Below, one piece after another: positions 9,234-18,628 of a stretch of 64,000 nt of DNA (positions are counted from its first letter, which is position 1; every line of letters starts with the position of its first letter). The stretch is from Roseovarius autotrophicus (GTDB lineage Bacteria > Pseudomonadota > Alphaproteobacteria > Rhodobacterales > Rhodobacteraceae): positions 1 to 64,000 of the forward strand of contig NZ_JAGQDH010000014.1 of NCBI RefSeq assembly GCF_018069895.1, read 5' to 3'. The position numbers and the translations under genes were made by a program. The notes beneath the pieces are model-generated. The model searched no databases and was not told the origin of the DNA. It was given only the letters and a program-made list of their open reading frames with translations.

Positions 9234-10049
9234 ATGGGATTTCAGCAGTTGGCAGACCGGGGGCTGGTGCTTTTGGGCTGTGGCAAGATGGGCGGCGCGA
9301 TGCTCAGGGGCTGGCTCGACGGAGGGTTGGCGCCAAAGGCGGTGCATGTGATCGATCCGCGCCCGGCGGAGTGGCTTCGCGAGGCTGGGGTGCGGGTCAA
9401 TGGCGGCCTGCCCGAGAGCCCGGCCATCGTCATCGTCGCGGTCAAGCCGCAGATGATGGGCGATGCGCTGCCCGTGCTGAAGGGCTATGGCAACGGCACG
9501 ACGCTGTTTGTCTCGGTGGCGGCGGGCACGACGATGGCCACATATGAGGCGATGCTCGGCGCGGCGACGCCGGTGGTGCGCGCCATGCCCAACACGCCCG
9601 CCGCGATCGGCAAGGGCATCACCGCGATTGTGGGCAATGCCACGGCTTCGGCGGCGCATCTCGATCAGGCGGAGACATTGTTGAAAGCCGTGGGGCAGGT
9701 CGTCCGGCTGGAGAGCGAGGATCAGATGGACGCGGTGACGGGGCTTTCGGGCTCTGGCCCGGCCTATGTGTTCCACATGATCGAATGTCTGGCGAAGGCG
9801 GGCGAGGCCGAGGGGCTGGCCCCCGCTCTGGCGATGCAGTTGGCCAAGGCGACGGTCGCCGGGGCGGGCGCGCTGGCCGAGGTGGCCGGAGAGACGCCCG
9901 CGCAGTTGCGCGAGAATGTCACAAGCCCCAATGGCACCACGCAGGCGGGGCTTGAGGTGCTGATGGACAAGGTCACGGGCCTGCCGCCGCTGATGGCGCG
10001 CACGGTTGCGGCGGCAACCGCGCGATCGAAGGCGTTGCGCGATGGCTGA
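9234..10049 (+). CDS. proC: Pyrroline-5-carboxylate reductase
   Basis: Makes L-proline from pyrroline-5-carboxylate with NAD(P)H, the last step of proline synthesis. The 271-residue protein shows the Rossmann GCGKMGGAML near residue 14, the VKPQ motif, VRAMPNTPA, and the C-terminal signature LSGSGPAYVFHMIE plus ENVTSPNGTTQAGLEVL. The length equals the family norm. Its last eight bases overlap the start of the tRNA-binding protein gene, so these genes form an operon. Confidence 0.97.
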   Translation: MGFQQLADRGLVLLGCGKMGGAMLRGWLDGGLAPKAVHVIDPRPAEWLREAGVRVNGGLPESPAIVIVAVKPQMMGDALPVLKGYGNGTTLFVSVAAGTTMATYEAMLGAATPVVRAMPNTPAAIGKGITAIVGNATASAAHLDQAETLLKAVGQVVRLESEDQMDAVTGLSGSGPAYVFHMIECLAKAGEAEGLAPALAMQLAKATVAGAGALAEVAGETPAQLRENVTSPNGTTQAGLEVLMDKVTGLPPLMARTVAAATARSKALRDG

Positions 10050-10380
10050 GATCGGTTTCGAGGATTTCCTCAAGGTGGATATCCGCGCGGGCCGGGTGAT
10101 CCGGGCAGAGCCTTACCCCGAGGCGCGCAAGCCCGCGATCAAGCTCTGGATCGATTTCGGCCCCGAGATCGGCGAGCGGACATCGAGCGCGCAGATCACC
10201 GTGCATTACACGCCCGAGGCGCTGATCGGCCGGCAGGTTCTGGCGGTGGTGAATTTCCCGCCGCGCCAGATCGGCAAGTTCGTGTCGGAGGTGCTGGTTC
10301 TGGGCGTCAGCGACGCGCAGGGCGGGATCGTTCTGATCGGCCCGGATATCGACGTGCCTTTGGGCGGGAGGCTGCATTGA
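10042..10380 (+). CDS. CsaA-like tRNA-binding domain protein
   Basis: A stand-alone OB-fold tRNA-binding domain of 112 residues. It has DFLKVDIRAGRVIRAEPYPEARKPA, KLWIDFGPEIGER.SSAQIT, and VVNFPPRQIGKFVSEVLVLG, all diagnostic of the CsaA/YgjH group. These proteins bind tRNA or act as export-related chaperones in some bacteria. The ATG at 10042 lies inside the 3' end of proC and is chosen because the conserved region begins directly after it. Its stop overlaps the TTG start of the next gene. Confidence 0.9.
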   Translation: MAEIGFEDFLKVDIRAGRVIRAEPYPEARKPAIKLWIDFGPEIGERTSSAQITVHYTPEALIGRQVLAVVNFPPRQIGKFVSEVLVLGVSDAQGGIVLIGPDIDVPLGGRLH

Positions 10381-11333
10381 CACGGATCCTCATCACCCGG
10401 CCCATGCCCGCGCGCGTGATCGAGGTCGCGCGCGCGCATTTCGAGGTGGAGGTGCGCGAGGACAACACGCCCCTGAAAACAGGGCAGATGAAGGGCGCAC
10501 TGGTGCTCTATGACGGGATTTTGCCGACGCTGGGCGACATGTTCTCGGCGGAGGTGTTCGCCGAGGCCGAGGGGAGCCGCTGTCGCATTCTCGCCAATTT
10601 CGGGGTGGGATATAACCATATCGACGTGGCCGCGGCGCGGGCGGTGGGCATTGCCGTCACCAACACGCCCGGTGCGGTGACGGACGCGACCGCCGATATC
10701 GCGCTGATGCTGATGCTGATGAGCGCGCGACGCGCGGGCGAGGGGGAGCGGCTGCTGCGCGCGGGGCGCTGGATGGGCTGGAACCCGACGCAGATGCTGG
10801 GGCTGCACATGACCGGAAAGACCGTGGGCATCGTCGGCATGGGGCGGATCGGGCAGGCGATCGCGCGGCGCTGTCATTTCGGTTTCGGCATGGAGGTGCT
10901 CTATCACAACCGCTCGGCCAAACCGGTCGATTTCCCGGCGCGGCAGGTGGAGAGTGTTGCCGCGCTGGCGGCGGCGGCGGATTTTCTGGTGGTGGCGGTG
11001 CCCGGCGGGGCCGGGACGCGGGGGCTGATCGGGGCCGAGGTGCTGGCGGTGATGCGGCCCTCGGCGCATCTTGTGAACATCGCGCGGGGCGATGTGGTGG
11101 ACGAGACGGCGCTGATTGCCGCGCTGTCCGAGGGGCGCATCGCGGGGGCGGGGCTGGATGTCTACGAACGCGAGCCGGAGGTGCCCGAGGCGCTGCGGGC
11201 GCTGGAGAACGTCACGCTGCTGCCGCATCTGGGCACGGCCGCGCTTGAGGTGCGCGAGGCGATGGGGCTGATGGCGGTGGCGAACCTGCGCGCCTTTTTC
11301 GCCGGTGAGGCGCTGCCGAATCCGGTGGAATGA
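10377..11333 (+). CDS. D-isomer-specific 2-hydroxyacid dehydrogenase (glyoxylate/hydroxypyruvate reductase type)
   Basis: A 318-residue NAD(P)-dependent dehydrogenase. It shows NFGVGYNHIDVAAA, the dinucleotide motif TVGIVGMGRIGQAIARR near residue 148, the catalytic Arg in NIARGDVVDE, the Glu in GLDVYEREPEVP, and the active-site His in LLPHLGTA. This pattern is that of glyoxylate reductase/glycerate dehydrogenase. The start is a TTG overlapping the upstream TGA (TTGA); the next ATG at 10404 would remove the first strand. Confidence 0.9.
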   Translation: MTRILITRPMPARVIEVARAHFEVEVREDNTPLKTGQMKGALVLYDGILPTLGDMFSAEVFAEAEGSRCRILANFGVGYNHIDVAAARAVGIAVTNTPGAVTDATADIALMLMLMSARRAGEGERLLRAGRWMGWNPTQMLGLHMTGKTVGIVGMGRIGQAIARRCHFGFGMEVLYHNRSAKPVDFPARQVESVAALAAAADFLVVAVPGGAGTRGLIGAEVLAVMRPSAHLVNIARGDVVDETALIAALSEGRIAGAGLDVYEREPEVPEALRALENVTLLPHLGTAALEVREAMGLMAVANLRAFFAGEALPNPVE

Positions 11334-11422
11334 GTATTTGCGGAACGGTGAAACGGCGCCACGTCTTGCTTGACGGGATTGTGCATTTCCGATGATCTGG
11401 CGGGAAACCTGAGGAGACGACC

Positions 11423-12544
11423 ATGGTGCAGCCCGCGATCACGGGGTCGGGTGTGTTCACGCCGCCCGAGGTGATCACCAACGAGGAGCTGGTGGTGGCC
11501 TACAACGCCTATGCCGAGGCGTTCAACGCGCGTCATGCGACGGAGATCGCGGCGGGCGAGGTTGCGGCCAAGGGGCTTTCGTCGCCGGAGTTCATCGTCA
11601 GCGCCTCGGGGATCGAGCGGCGGCATGTGATGGACAAGGCGGGTGTTCTCGATCCGGAGGTGATGCACCCGCGTCTGCGTGCGCGCAGCGATGACGAGCC
11701 GGGGATCATGGCGGAAATGGCGCTTGATGCCTGCGGCAAGGCGCTGGCGCGGGCGGAGAGGGAGGCGGGCGAGGTCGATCTGGTGATCTGCGCCGCGTCG
11801 AACCACGAGCGGCCCTATCCGGCGGTGGCGATCGAGATTCAGGACTTGCTGGGCGCGGGCGGATTTGCGTTTGACATGAACGTGGCGTGTTCCTCGGCCA
11901 CGTTCGGGATCCAGGCCGCCGCCGACATGATCCGGTCGGGCAGCGCGCGGCGCGCGCTGGTGGTGAGCCCCGAAATCTGTTCGGGGCATCTGGAATGGCG
12001 TGACCGGGATTGTCATTTCATCTTTGGCGATGTCTGCACCGCGCTGGTGATCGAGGCGGCGGAAGAGGCCAAGGGCGCGCATTTCCGCATCCTCTCGACC
12101 CGCTGCGCCACGCGGTTTTCCAACAATATCCGCAACAATAACGGCTTTCTGCGCCGCTCGCGACCCAATGGCATGGCGGACCGGCGCGACATGCTGTTCG
12201 TGCAGGAGGGGCGCCGCGTGTTCAAGGAGGTGCTGCCGATGGTTTCGGCGCATATCCTGGAGCATATGGAGGCGGAGGGGGTGACGGCGGCGGATCTGCG
12301 CAGGCTCTGGCTGCATCAGGCCAACAGGACCATGAACGATTTCATTGGCCGCAAGGTGATGGGCCGCGTGCCGGAGCGGGAGGAGCAGCCCAATATCCTT
12401 CAGGATTATGCCAATACCTCATCCGCCGGCTCGATCATCGCATTCGCGCAATATTCCGACGATCTGCGACCCGGCGACCTGGGGCTGATCTGTTCGTTCG
12501 GGGCGGGCTATTCGGTGGGTTCGGTGCTGGTTGCGCGCGGCTGA
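11423..12544 (+). CDS. Beta-ketoacyl-ACP synthase III family protein
   Basis: A thiolase-fold condensing enzyme of 373 residues with the FabH catalytic triad: Cys156 in NVACSSATFG, His298 in WLHQANRTMN and Asn331 in ANTSSAGS. It is longer than E. coli FabH (317) because of an N-terminal insert around residues 30-95, a form common in this lineage. It probably uses acyl-CoA or acyl-ACP; whether it starts fatty-acid synthesis or makes a secondary product cannot be read from sequence. It follows a 90-bp gap and has GAGGAG before the ATG. Confidence 0.9.
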   Translation: MVQPAITGSGVFTPPEVITNEELVVAYNAYAEAFNARHATEIAAGEVAAKGLSSPEFIVSASGIERRHVMDKAGVLDPEVMHPRLRARSDDEPGIMAEMALDACGKALARAEREAGEVDLVICAASNHERPYPAVAIEIQDLLGAGGFAFDMNVACSSATFGIQAAADMIRSGSARRALVVSPEICSGHLEWRDRDCHFIFGDVCTALVIEAAEEAKGAHFRILSTRCATRFSNNIRNNNGFLRRSRPNGMADRRDMLFVQEGRRVFKEVLPMVSAHILEHMEAEGVTAADLRRLWLHQANRTMNDFIGRKVMGRVPEREEQPNILQDYANTSSAGSIIAFAQYSDDLRPGDLGLICSFGAGYSVGSVLVARG

Positions 12545-12576
12545 GGCGGGGCGGGCTTGCGCGGGACTGTCCGCGC

Positions 12577-12906
12577 TCAGCCGAAGAGGGCGCTTGTCGC
12601 GTCGTTCAGCAGCACCATCACCGACCCGCGAAAGCCCGGCAGCACCAGGGCCGAGAGAAAGGCCAGGTGCAGCACCATGATCGCGTTGAGTGAACTGCGG
12701 AACGGTTCCTTCCGGGTCTTGTGGCGAAAGAACGCCTGACCGGTCTTGGCCCCGAAGGCCCCGCCGACAAGGCAGAGCGTCAACAGGGTGCTTTCAGGCA
12801 CGCGCCAGCGTCGCTGGATCGCGCATTGCTTGTCCCACCAGAACAGGCCGAATGTCACGAGGTTCAGGGTGGCGAGGTAAACGAAAGCGAGGGCCAGCGA
12901 GGTCAT
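12577..12906 (-). CDS. DUF1294 membrane protein
   Basis: A 109-residue inner-membrane protein with an N-terminal helix (SLALAFVYLATLNLVTFGLF), the conserved WWDKQCA and RVPESTLL motifs, a GGAFGAKTGQAFFRHKTRK loop and a C-terminal hydrophobic stretch. That motif order is the DUF1294 signature. The function is unknown. It is convergent with the FabH-like gene; a GCGCGG/CCGCGC hairpin at 12559-12576 lies between the stops. Confidence 0.85.
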   Translation of the reverse strand: MTSLALAFVYLATLNLVTFGLFWWDKQCAIQRRWRVPESTLLTLCLVGGAFGAKTGQAFFRHKTRKEPFRSSLNAIMVLHLAFLSALVLPGFRGSVMVLLNDATSALFG

Positions 12907-12943
12907 GGCGACTTTCAGAACGTGGTAATTTCAAAATCCGCTG

Positions 12944-13537
12944 TCAGAACGATTTGCGTGCCGCGAGTGCTGCGCTGATCGTCCCGTCGTCGAGATAATC
13001 CAACTCGCCCCCGATTGGAACACCCTGTGCGAGAGATGTGATCGCCACGCGGCATTCGAGTTGATCGGCGATGTAATGGGCCGTGGTCTGGCCATCGACG
13101 GTGGCGTTGAGCGCGAGGATCACCTCGGTGATCCCCTCGGCCTCGACGCGGGTGATCAATTCGGGAATGCGCAGCATGTCCGGGCCGACCTGATCGAGCG
13201 CCGAAAGCGTGCCGCCAAGCACGTGATAACGCCCCCGGAACGCCTGCCCGCGCTCCATCGCCCAGAGATCGGCCACATCCTCGACCACGCAGATCTGGCC
13301 GTTGGCGCGTTTGCCGTTGAGGCAGATGTCGCAGACCTCGGTCGTGCCGATATTGCCGCAGATGCGGCATTCGCGCGCGGTGGCGGCAACGCTCTGCATG
13401 AGGTCGGCGAGCGGCGAGAGCAGCAGCGCGCGTTTGCGGATCATGTGCAGTACCGCGCGCCGGGCCGAGCGCGGCCCGAGGCCGGGCAGCCGGGCCATCA
13501 TGTCGATGAGGGCGTCAATGTCGCGGGTGCTGCTCAA
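12944..13537 (-). CDS. recR: Recombination protein RecR
   Basis: Acts with RecF and RecO in RecA loading at gaps. The 197-residue chain has the helix-hairpin-helix [12 protein letters not shown] near residue 18, the zinc finger [16 protein letters not shown], and the Toprim domain with [15 protein letters not shown]. The start is a TTG at 13537 with GGAG eight bases upstream; the frame stays open further upstream, but that part lies in the gap toward ybaB. It is downstream of dnaX and ybaB in the classic dnaX-ybaB-recR order. Confidence 0.95.
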   Translation of the reverse strand: MSSTRDIDALIDMMARLPGLGPRSARRAVLHMIRKRALLLSPLADLMQSVAATARECRICGNIGTTEVCDICLNGKRANGQICVVEDVADLWAMERGQAFRGRYHVLGGTLSALDQVGPDMLRIPELITRVEAEGITEVILALNATVDGQTTAHYIADQLECRVAITSLAQGVPIGGELDYLDDGTISAALAARKSF

Positions 13538-13605
13538 GCGGTTTGCTCCGGGGATGCGGGCGGATAGGCCTTCGGCGAGGGTGTTCAGGGCAAGATGAAG
13601 CCGCC

Positions 13606-13950
13606 TCAGAACGGCAGTTTCATGTCCTTGGGCAGGCCCATCGATTCGGTCAGCTTGCCCATCTCTTCCTTGACCTTGTCCTGCGCGCGCGATTGCGCGT
13701 CCTTGATCGCGGCGAGGATCAGATCCTCGACCACTTCCTTGTCGTCGGCGTTGAAGATCGAGGGGTCGATGTCGAGCGCCTTCAATTCCCCCTTGGCGGT
13801 GCAGGTGGCCTTGACCAGCCCCGCGCCCGATTCGCCGGTGACGGTGAGCAGGTGCATATCTTCCTGAAGCGCGGCCATCTTCTGTTGCATTTCCTGGGCG
13901 GCCTTCATCATCTTGGCCATGTCGCCCATCTGTCCCAGACCCTTGAACAT
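13606..13950 (-). CDS. YbaB/EbfC-family nucleoid-associated protein
   Basis: A DNA-binding protein of 114 residues that forms dimers. It begins [22 protein letters not shown], followed by the typical [20 protein letters not shown] core and the acidic [11 protein letters not shown] helix. The ATG at 13950 has GGAG eight bases upstream; the earlier ATG at 13959 has its GGAG directly abutting and is less suitable. It lies between dnaX and recR, as in most Gram-negative bacteria. Confidence 0.93.
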   Translation of the reverse strand: MFKGLGQMGDMAKMMKAAQEMQQKMAALQEDMHLLTVTGESGAGLVKATCTAKGELKALDIDPSIFNADDKEVVEDLILAAIKDAQSRAQDKVKEEMGKLTESMGLPKDMKLPF

Positions 13951-14017
13951 GTCGGTCATCTCCTGCTGAAAGGTTCGGTGCCGCTTTAAACATATCGCGC
14001 GCGGCTTGGCGAGGCGT

Positions 14018-15760
14018 TCAGTCCTCCTCGAAGGGATCCCATTCGCCCTCGACTTCGGGCAGAGCCTCGGCGCCGGCCTCCGAGGCGATATCCTGCGCGG
14101 TGCGGATTTCCCGGATCGCGGCCCTGGGGAAGGCGTCGAGCACCGCGCGCACCAGCGGATGCGCGCGTGCCTCGGCCTCGAGCGCCGATTGCGCGGTGTC
14201 GCGCGCCTCGACGATGGTGGGGGCGGTGGCGGAGTTCACAAGGCTGACGGCCCATCGTTGCCCGGTCCAGCGTTGCAAGGCGGAACCGAGGCGCTGGGCG
14301 AGGTCGGCGGGGGCGTCGGGGGTGGGGGTGAATTCGATGCGGCCCGGACGGTAGGCGCCAAGGCGCAGGCAACCTTCCACCTCGATGAGAAGCTTCGCGT
14401 CGCGTTGGGCGCGGATGAGGTCGAGCACGCTTTGGAAGCTGGGATAGGCCGCCAGTGCCACGTCCTGCGCCGGGGCAAGCGCGGTGACGGGGCCGGTGCC
14501 GCGCTGTGTCGGCATGGTGGTGCGGGGCGGGCCTGCCGCGCCCTGGGGGGCGGTGCGCGGGCCCGAGCCGGAACCGCCGCCGGGGCCGGAGGGGGGCGTC
14601 TCGCGCAGCTGGCGCACGAGGTCTTCGGGCGCGGGCAGATCGGCCACATGGGTGAGGCGGATCACCGCCATTTCGGCGGCCATCATGGCGTTGGGGGCGG
14701 CGGCCACTTCGTCGAGTGCCTTGAGCAGCATCTGCCACATGCGGGTGAGCACGCGCATCGGCAGTGCCCCGGCCATGGCAAGGCCGCGCGCGCGCTCGTC
14801 CGGGCCGATGGTGGGGTCTTGCGCCGCGTCGGGGGTGATCTTGACCACGCTCACCCAATGGGTGATCTCGGCCAGATCGCGCAGCACGGCGAGCGGATCG
14901 GCGCCTTCGGCATATTGCGCGCCAAGTTCGGTGAGCGCGCCCGCGGCGTCGCCTTTCATGATCAGATCGAAGAGGTCAAGCACTCGGCCCCGGTCGGCAA
15001 GGCCCAACATGGCGCGGACCTGTTCCGCCGTGGTTTCGCCCGCGCCGTGGGAGATGGCCTGATCGAGAAGCGATGTTGCGTCCCGCGCCGAGCCTTCGGC
15101 GGCGCGGGTGATCAGCGCGAGCGCCTCGTCGGTGATCCGCGCGCCCTCCGCGCCCGCGATCCGGCGCAGCAGGCCGATCATCACCTCCGGCTCGATCCGG
15201 CGCAGGTCGAATCGCTGGCAGCGCGAGAGCACGGTGACTGGCACCTTGCGGATCTCGGTGGTGGCGAAGATGAATTTCACATGGGCAGGCGGTTCTTCCA
15301 GTGTTTTCAGAAGCGCGTTGAAGGCCGAGGTGCTGAGCATGTGCACCTCGTCGATGATGTAGATCTTGTAGCGCGCGCTTGCGGCGCGGTAGTGCACGCT
15401 TTCGATGATCTCGCGGATATCGCCCACGCCGGTGCGCGAGGCCGCGTCCATCTCCATCACATCGACATGGCGCCCCTCCATGATTGCGCGGCAATGCTCG
15501 CATTGCCCGCAAGGTTCGGTCGTCGGCACGCCGGTGCCGTCGGGGCCGATGCAGTTCATGCCCTTGGCGATGATGCGCGCGGTGGTTGTCTTGCCGGTGC
15601 CGCGAATGCCGGTCATGATGAAGGCCTGTGCGATGCGGTCCGCCTGAAAGGCGTTTTTCAGGGTGCGCACCATGGCGTCCTGTCCGACAAGATCGGCAAA
15701 GGTCTCGGGACGGTATTTGCGGGCGAGAACCTGATAGCCGGACTCAAGAGGCTGCGACAT
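14018..15760 (-). CDS. dnaX: DNA polymerase III subunit gamma/tau
   Basis: The clamp-loader ATPase, 580 residues. Near residue 51 is the P-loop GIRGTGKTTTA, followed by the zinc-binding CGQCEHC, Walker B IIDEVHMLS, the sensor FATTEIRKVP and LSRCQRFDLRR. The Gly/Pro-rich linker around residue 390 leads to the tau-specific C-terminal domain, which ends in an acidic tail. I see no A-rich slippery site like that producing gamma in E. coli, so tau alone may be made. It heads the dnaX-ybaB-recR group. Confidence 0.97.
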   Translation of the reverse strand: MSQPLESGYQVLARKYRPETFADLVGQDAMVRTLKNAFQADRIAQAFIMTGIRGTGKTTTARIIAKGMNCIGPDGTGVPTTEPCGQCEHCRAIMEGRHVDVMEMDAASRTGVGDIREIIESVHYRAASARYKIYIIDEVHMLSTSAFNALLKTLEEPPAHVKFIFATTEIRKVPVTVLSRCQRFDLRRIEPEVMIGLLRRIAGAEGARITDEALALITRAAEGSARDATSLLDQAISHGAGETTAEQVRAMLGLADRGRVLDLFDLIMKGDAAGALTELGAQYAEGADPLAVLRDLAEITHWVSVVKITPDAAQDPTIGPDERARGLAMAGALPMRVLTRMWQMLLKALDEVAAAPNAMMAAEMAVIRLTHVADLPAPEDLVRQLRETPPSGPGGGSGSGPRTAPQGAAGPPRTTMPTQRGTGPVTALAPAQDVALAAYPSFQSVLDLIRAQRDAKLLIEVEGCLRLGAYRPGRIEFTPTPDAPADLAQRLGSALQRWTGQRWAVSLVNSATAPTIVEARDTAQSALEAEARAHPLVRAVLDAFPRAAIREIRTAQDIASEAGAEALPEVEGEWDPFEED

Positions 15761-15868
15761 GCGGGGGGCCTTTCTGTCTCTTCGTCGATGAACCTAAAGC
15801 CGGGGGCGCGGGCCGTCCACCTTGCTTTTCGGGACAAGTGCGGGAAGGGTGGCGGCGGGGGAGTGGTC

Positions 15869-16363
15869 ATGACCGGGTTTGTCATTCACGCGTTGCATGT
15901 GGGCGGGGGCACGCTGGCGCTGGCGCCTCTGCCGGGGGCGGGGGGCGAGTATGCCGCCGACATGGCGCATCTGGCCGACTGGAAGCCGGCGCTGGTGATC
16001 TCGATGACGACCGGGGCCGAGATGGTGGCCTCTGGGGCGGGCGATCTGGCGGCGCAGGTGCAGGCGGCGGGCACGCGCTGGATCGGGTTGCCGGTGGCAG
16101 ATTACGGCGTGCCGAGGGCGGATCAGGCCACGGACTGGGTGCAGGCGAGTGCGGCGGCGCGGGCTGCGCTCGGGGGTGGGGGCCGGGTGCTGGTGCATTG
16201 CCGGGGCGGGTGCGGACGCTCGGGCATGGCGGTGCTGCGGCTGATGATCGAGGCGGGCGAGGTGCCGGAGCGGGCGCTGGCGCGTTTGCGCGCGCTGCGG
16301 CCTTGCGCGGTCGAGACCGGGGCGCAGATGGCATGGGCGCTGCGGGGGAGGGTGAGAGGCTGA
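15869..16363 (+). CDS. Protein-tyrosine-phosphatase-fold protein
   Basis: A 164-residue protein with the Cys-based phosphatase loop VLVHCRGGCGRSGM (CX5R) and an upstream PVADYGVPRAD segment that resembles the general-acid loop. This matches small dual-specificity or atypical protein tyrosine phosphatases. The ATG at 15869 has GGGGAG upstream; the frame is open much further upstream, but that part is antisense to dnaX. Its stop codon coincides with the 3' edge of the SRP RNA gene on the other strand. Confidence 0.8.
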   Translation: MTGFVIHALHVGGGTLALAPLPGAGGEYAADMAHLADWKPALVISMTTGAEMVASGAGDLAAQVQAAGTRWIGLPVADYGVPRADQATDWVQASAAARAALGGGGRVLVHCRGGCGRSGMAVLRLMIEAGEVPERALARLRALRPCAVETGAQMAWALRGRVRG

Positions 16364-16454
16364 CAACGACCCAAGCGAGGCTCGTTACGGCTGCTTCCTT
16401 CCGGATCTGACCGGGTTGGCGAGGTGCCTGCCCGCGCCAACCTCTCGATCCCGC
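16361..16454 (-). ncRNA. ffs: Small signal recognition particle RNA (4.5S type)
   Basis: On the minus strand the segment contains the universally conserved SRP domain IV loop: GGTCAGATCCGGAAGGAAG followed by CAGCC. The flanking arms CCTCGCCAACCCGG and CGAGCCTCGC can extend the hairpin. The RNA binds Ffh to target inner-membrane proteins. The ends are approximate (about 94 nt). It lies close to dnaX, and overlaps the 3' end of the nucleotidase reading frame on the same strand. Confidence 0.93.
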
Positions 16455-18391
16455 ATATAGGCGTCGGCGGCGGGCTTGGCAAGGGTGGGGCTGTCAGCCT
16501 CTGGCAGGGGCATGTCAAGGCGCAGAAAGCCGGTTTCATCGAGCCCCTCGTCGATCGCCCCGAGCGCCGCGATCTCGTTCGAATGGGTGCGCAGACCGGG
16601 CCCGGTGAGGATCGCCACGCGGGTCGCGGGCATAGGCGCGAGGCGCCATGTGGTGGGGGCGGTTGGCGCGATCGGGCTGGAGATTCCGACATGATCGGCC
16701 AGCAGGTCGCGGATCGGGCGGTTCGACTGGTGGATGAGCGCGCCACGGGCGAGCGGCAGGAACGGGCCCCCGCCCCAGGCGCGATAGGAATTTGTGGCGA
16801 TGACGAACAGGTCTTCGTCGGCCAGCGGGCATCCCCGATAGGTCAGATCGCGGATGCGTCTTGCGTTGGGGTCGATCACTGCGCCGCTCAGGCTGTAACG
16901 GGCGGGCGAGGTCAGGTCGATGGCGTAGCGCAACCCGTCTATCACGTCGAAGACATGGCCGGGAACGGTCGGATCAAGCAGCGCCTGACCGGGTGCGCCC
17001 GGCGTGATCCGGTTGAAGCAGATCGCCGCGCGTTCGAGCCAGTCGCGCAGGTCGGCCCCGGTCACGACAAGGCCGCACAGGGTGTTGGGAAAGCTGTAGA
17101 GATCGGCAATGTTTCGCAGCCGCAGCGGCCCCGCCGGGATGTCGGTGAAATGATCCGGGCCGCCGCGCCCGCCGGTCTTGAAGGGCGCGCAGGCCGAGAG
17201 CATCGGCAGCGTGGCATATGGTGTGTCGCGGATCGCCTCTGCCAGTGCTGCGCGCTGCGCGGCATTGACAAGGGCGAGGCCGGGATCGTCGCGCACCAGC
17301 GACAGATAGCTGTGGAGGGCCGCGCGCGTCTCGCCCAAGGTGTAGCCGGTCAGGCGAAGCGTGTGGGCATGGGCGCGGGCAAGGGTGCGGGTGACGGTCC
17401 GGCAGGGTGGTATCTGCGCGCACGCGCGCAGCGCGACGGCATGTCCGGCCACACGCCAGCCCGTGGTGTCACGCAGAAGGTGGAGGTCGATCTGGCCCAG
17501 GTGAGAGGCGGCATAGCCCGGCTTGACGCAAGGCACCCCGTGCAGCGTGCCGCGCGCCACATCGGCGCCTGGTGTCCGCGCGTGATCTGGGCTTGGAAAG
17601 ACGCGGTGGCTGTGCCCGGCAATGATCGCGTCGATCCCCGGCACACGCGCCAGTGCGCGCGCCGCGTTCTCCATGCCCGAGCGGTCGGGGCCGGGGTCGA
17701 TGCCGGTATGGGCCAGCGCGATCACGATGTCCGCGCCCCGCGCACGCAGCGTGGGCACCCAGTGGCGGGCGGTTTCGACGACGTCGCGTGTGCTGATTCG
17801 ACCGGTCAGATGGGCGTGGTCCCAGACCATCACCTGTGGCGGGCAGAACCCGACAAGGCCAATGCGGATCGCATGACGGGTGTCGTCGGCGGCCCGGAGG
17901 TGGCGCGTGAGGATCGTGACCGGCGGCCGGAACGGGGTGTCATCTAGCGGTGTCCTGCCTGTCGCGCGCACGGCATTGGCGCAGAGCACGGGGAAATCGG
18001 CCCCGACAAGCGTTTCTTCCAGCCAGTCGAGACCGAAGTTGAACTCGTGATTGCCAAGGGTCGCAGCATCATAGCCCATGCGGTTCATCGCCCGGATCAC
18101 CGGGTGCTGACCGCGCCAGCCCCGACCGGGCCGGCCTGTCAGGTCGGTCAGGGCGGTGCCTTGCAGGAAATCACCGTTGTCAAGGAGAAGGCAGTTTTCC
18201 GGCGCGATCTCGGCGCGGGCGCGCCTGACCAGCGAGGCCACCCGCGCCAGCGCGCCCGGCGCGCCGGGCGTCCCCGCGAAGTAGTCGGTCGGCAGCACAT
18301 GGCCGTGAACGTCGCTGGTTGCCAGCAGGCGCAGTGTCGTGACCGGGGGGCTGTTGGCAGGGGCGTTGGGGCTGTGCTTGGCGTAGATCAC
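16385..18391 (-). CDS. cpdB: 2',3'-cyclic-nucleotide phosphodiesterase/3'-nucleotidase (5'-nucleotidase superfamily)
   Basis: A 668-residue two-domain enzyme. The N-terminal metallophosphatase domain carries LLATSDVHGHVLPTDY, LLDNGDFLQGT, TLGNHEFNFG and IIAGHSHRVF; the C-terminal substrate domain begins around residue 400 with the SFPNTLCG and RAWGGGPF regions. This is the CpdB arrangement. No clear signal peptide is seen at the proposed ATG, which is odd for an enzyme that is usually periplasmic. The last about 23 codons run through the SRP RNA gene, so the true C-terminus or the family length may be extended by chance. Confidence 0.85.
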   Translation of the reverse strand: MIYAKHSPNAPANSPPVTTLRLLATSDVHGHVLPTDYFAGTPGAPGALARVASLVRRARAEIAPENCLLLDNGDFLQGTALTDLTGRPGRGWRGQHPVIRAMNRMGYDAATLGNHEFNFGLDWLEETLVGADFPVLCANAVRATGRTPLDDTPFRPPVTILTRHLRAADDTRHAIRIGLVGFCPPQVMVWDHAHLTGRISTRDVVETARHWVPTLRARGADIVIALAHTGIDPGPDRSGMENAARALARVPGIDAIIAGHSHRVFPSPDHARTPGADVARGTLHGVPCVKPGYAASHLGQIDLHLLRDTTGWRVAGHAVALRACAQIPPCRTVTRTLARAHAHTLRLTGYTLGETRAALHSYLSLVRDDPGLALVNAAQRAALAEAIRDTPYATLPMLSACAPFKTGGRGGPDHFTDIPAGPLRLRNIADLYSFPNTLCGLVVTGADLRDWLERAAICFNRITPGAPGQALLDPTVPGHVFDVIDGLRYAIDLTSPARYSLSGAVIDPNARRIRDLTYRGCPLADEDLFVIATNSYRAWGGGPFLPLARGALIHQSNRPIRDLLADHVGISSPIAPTAPTTWRLAPMPATRVAILTGPGLRTHSNEIAALGAIDEGLDETGFLRLDMPLPEADSPTLAKPAADAYMRDREVGAGRHLANPVRSGRKQP

Positions 18392-18628
18392 GATGGTGGC
18401 CTGAAAACTGGGGTTGGAAAGCTGCGGGTGCGGAAAGTCAGGAATCGCAAGGCCATGACTGGCCAGACAGGCAAACCCTGTCTTTGATCTATCTTAAGAA
18501 GCAATTACTTTAGTCAGATAATCTTTAGGTTGAAGTTTGATTTATTTCAAAGGATTGACAGGCATATGCGACCGCTTGCCATGCCTCTCGTGCCGGTGCC
18601 AATAAGGCACGACGGAAAGGGAGGTCGC

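Noticed and set aside
14018-15760. Programmed frameshift in dnaX
   Set aside because: No A-rich slippery run or obvious stem was seen; tau appears to be read in one frame.
14006-15868. Long + strand open frame continuous with the phosphatase gene
   Set aside because: It is antisense to dnaX and owes its openness to high GC; only the part from 15869 has recognisable protein motifs.
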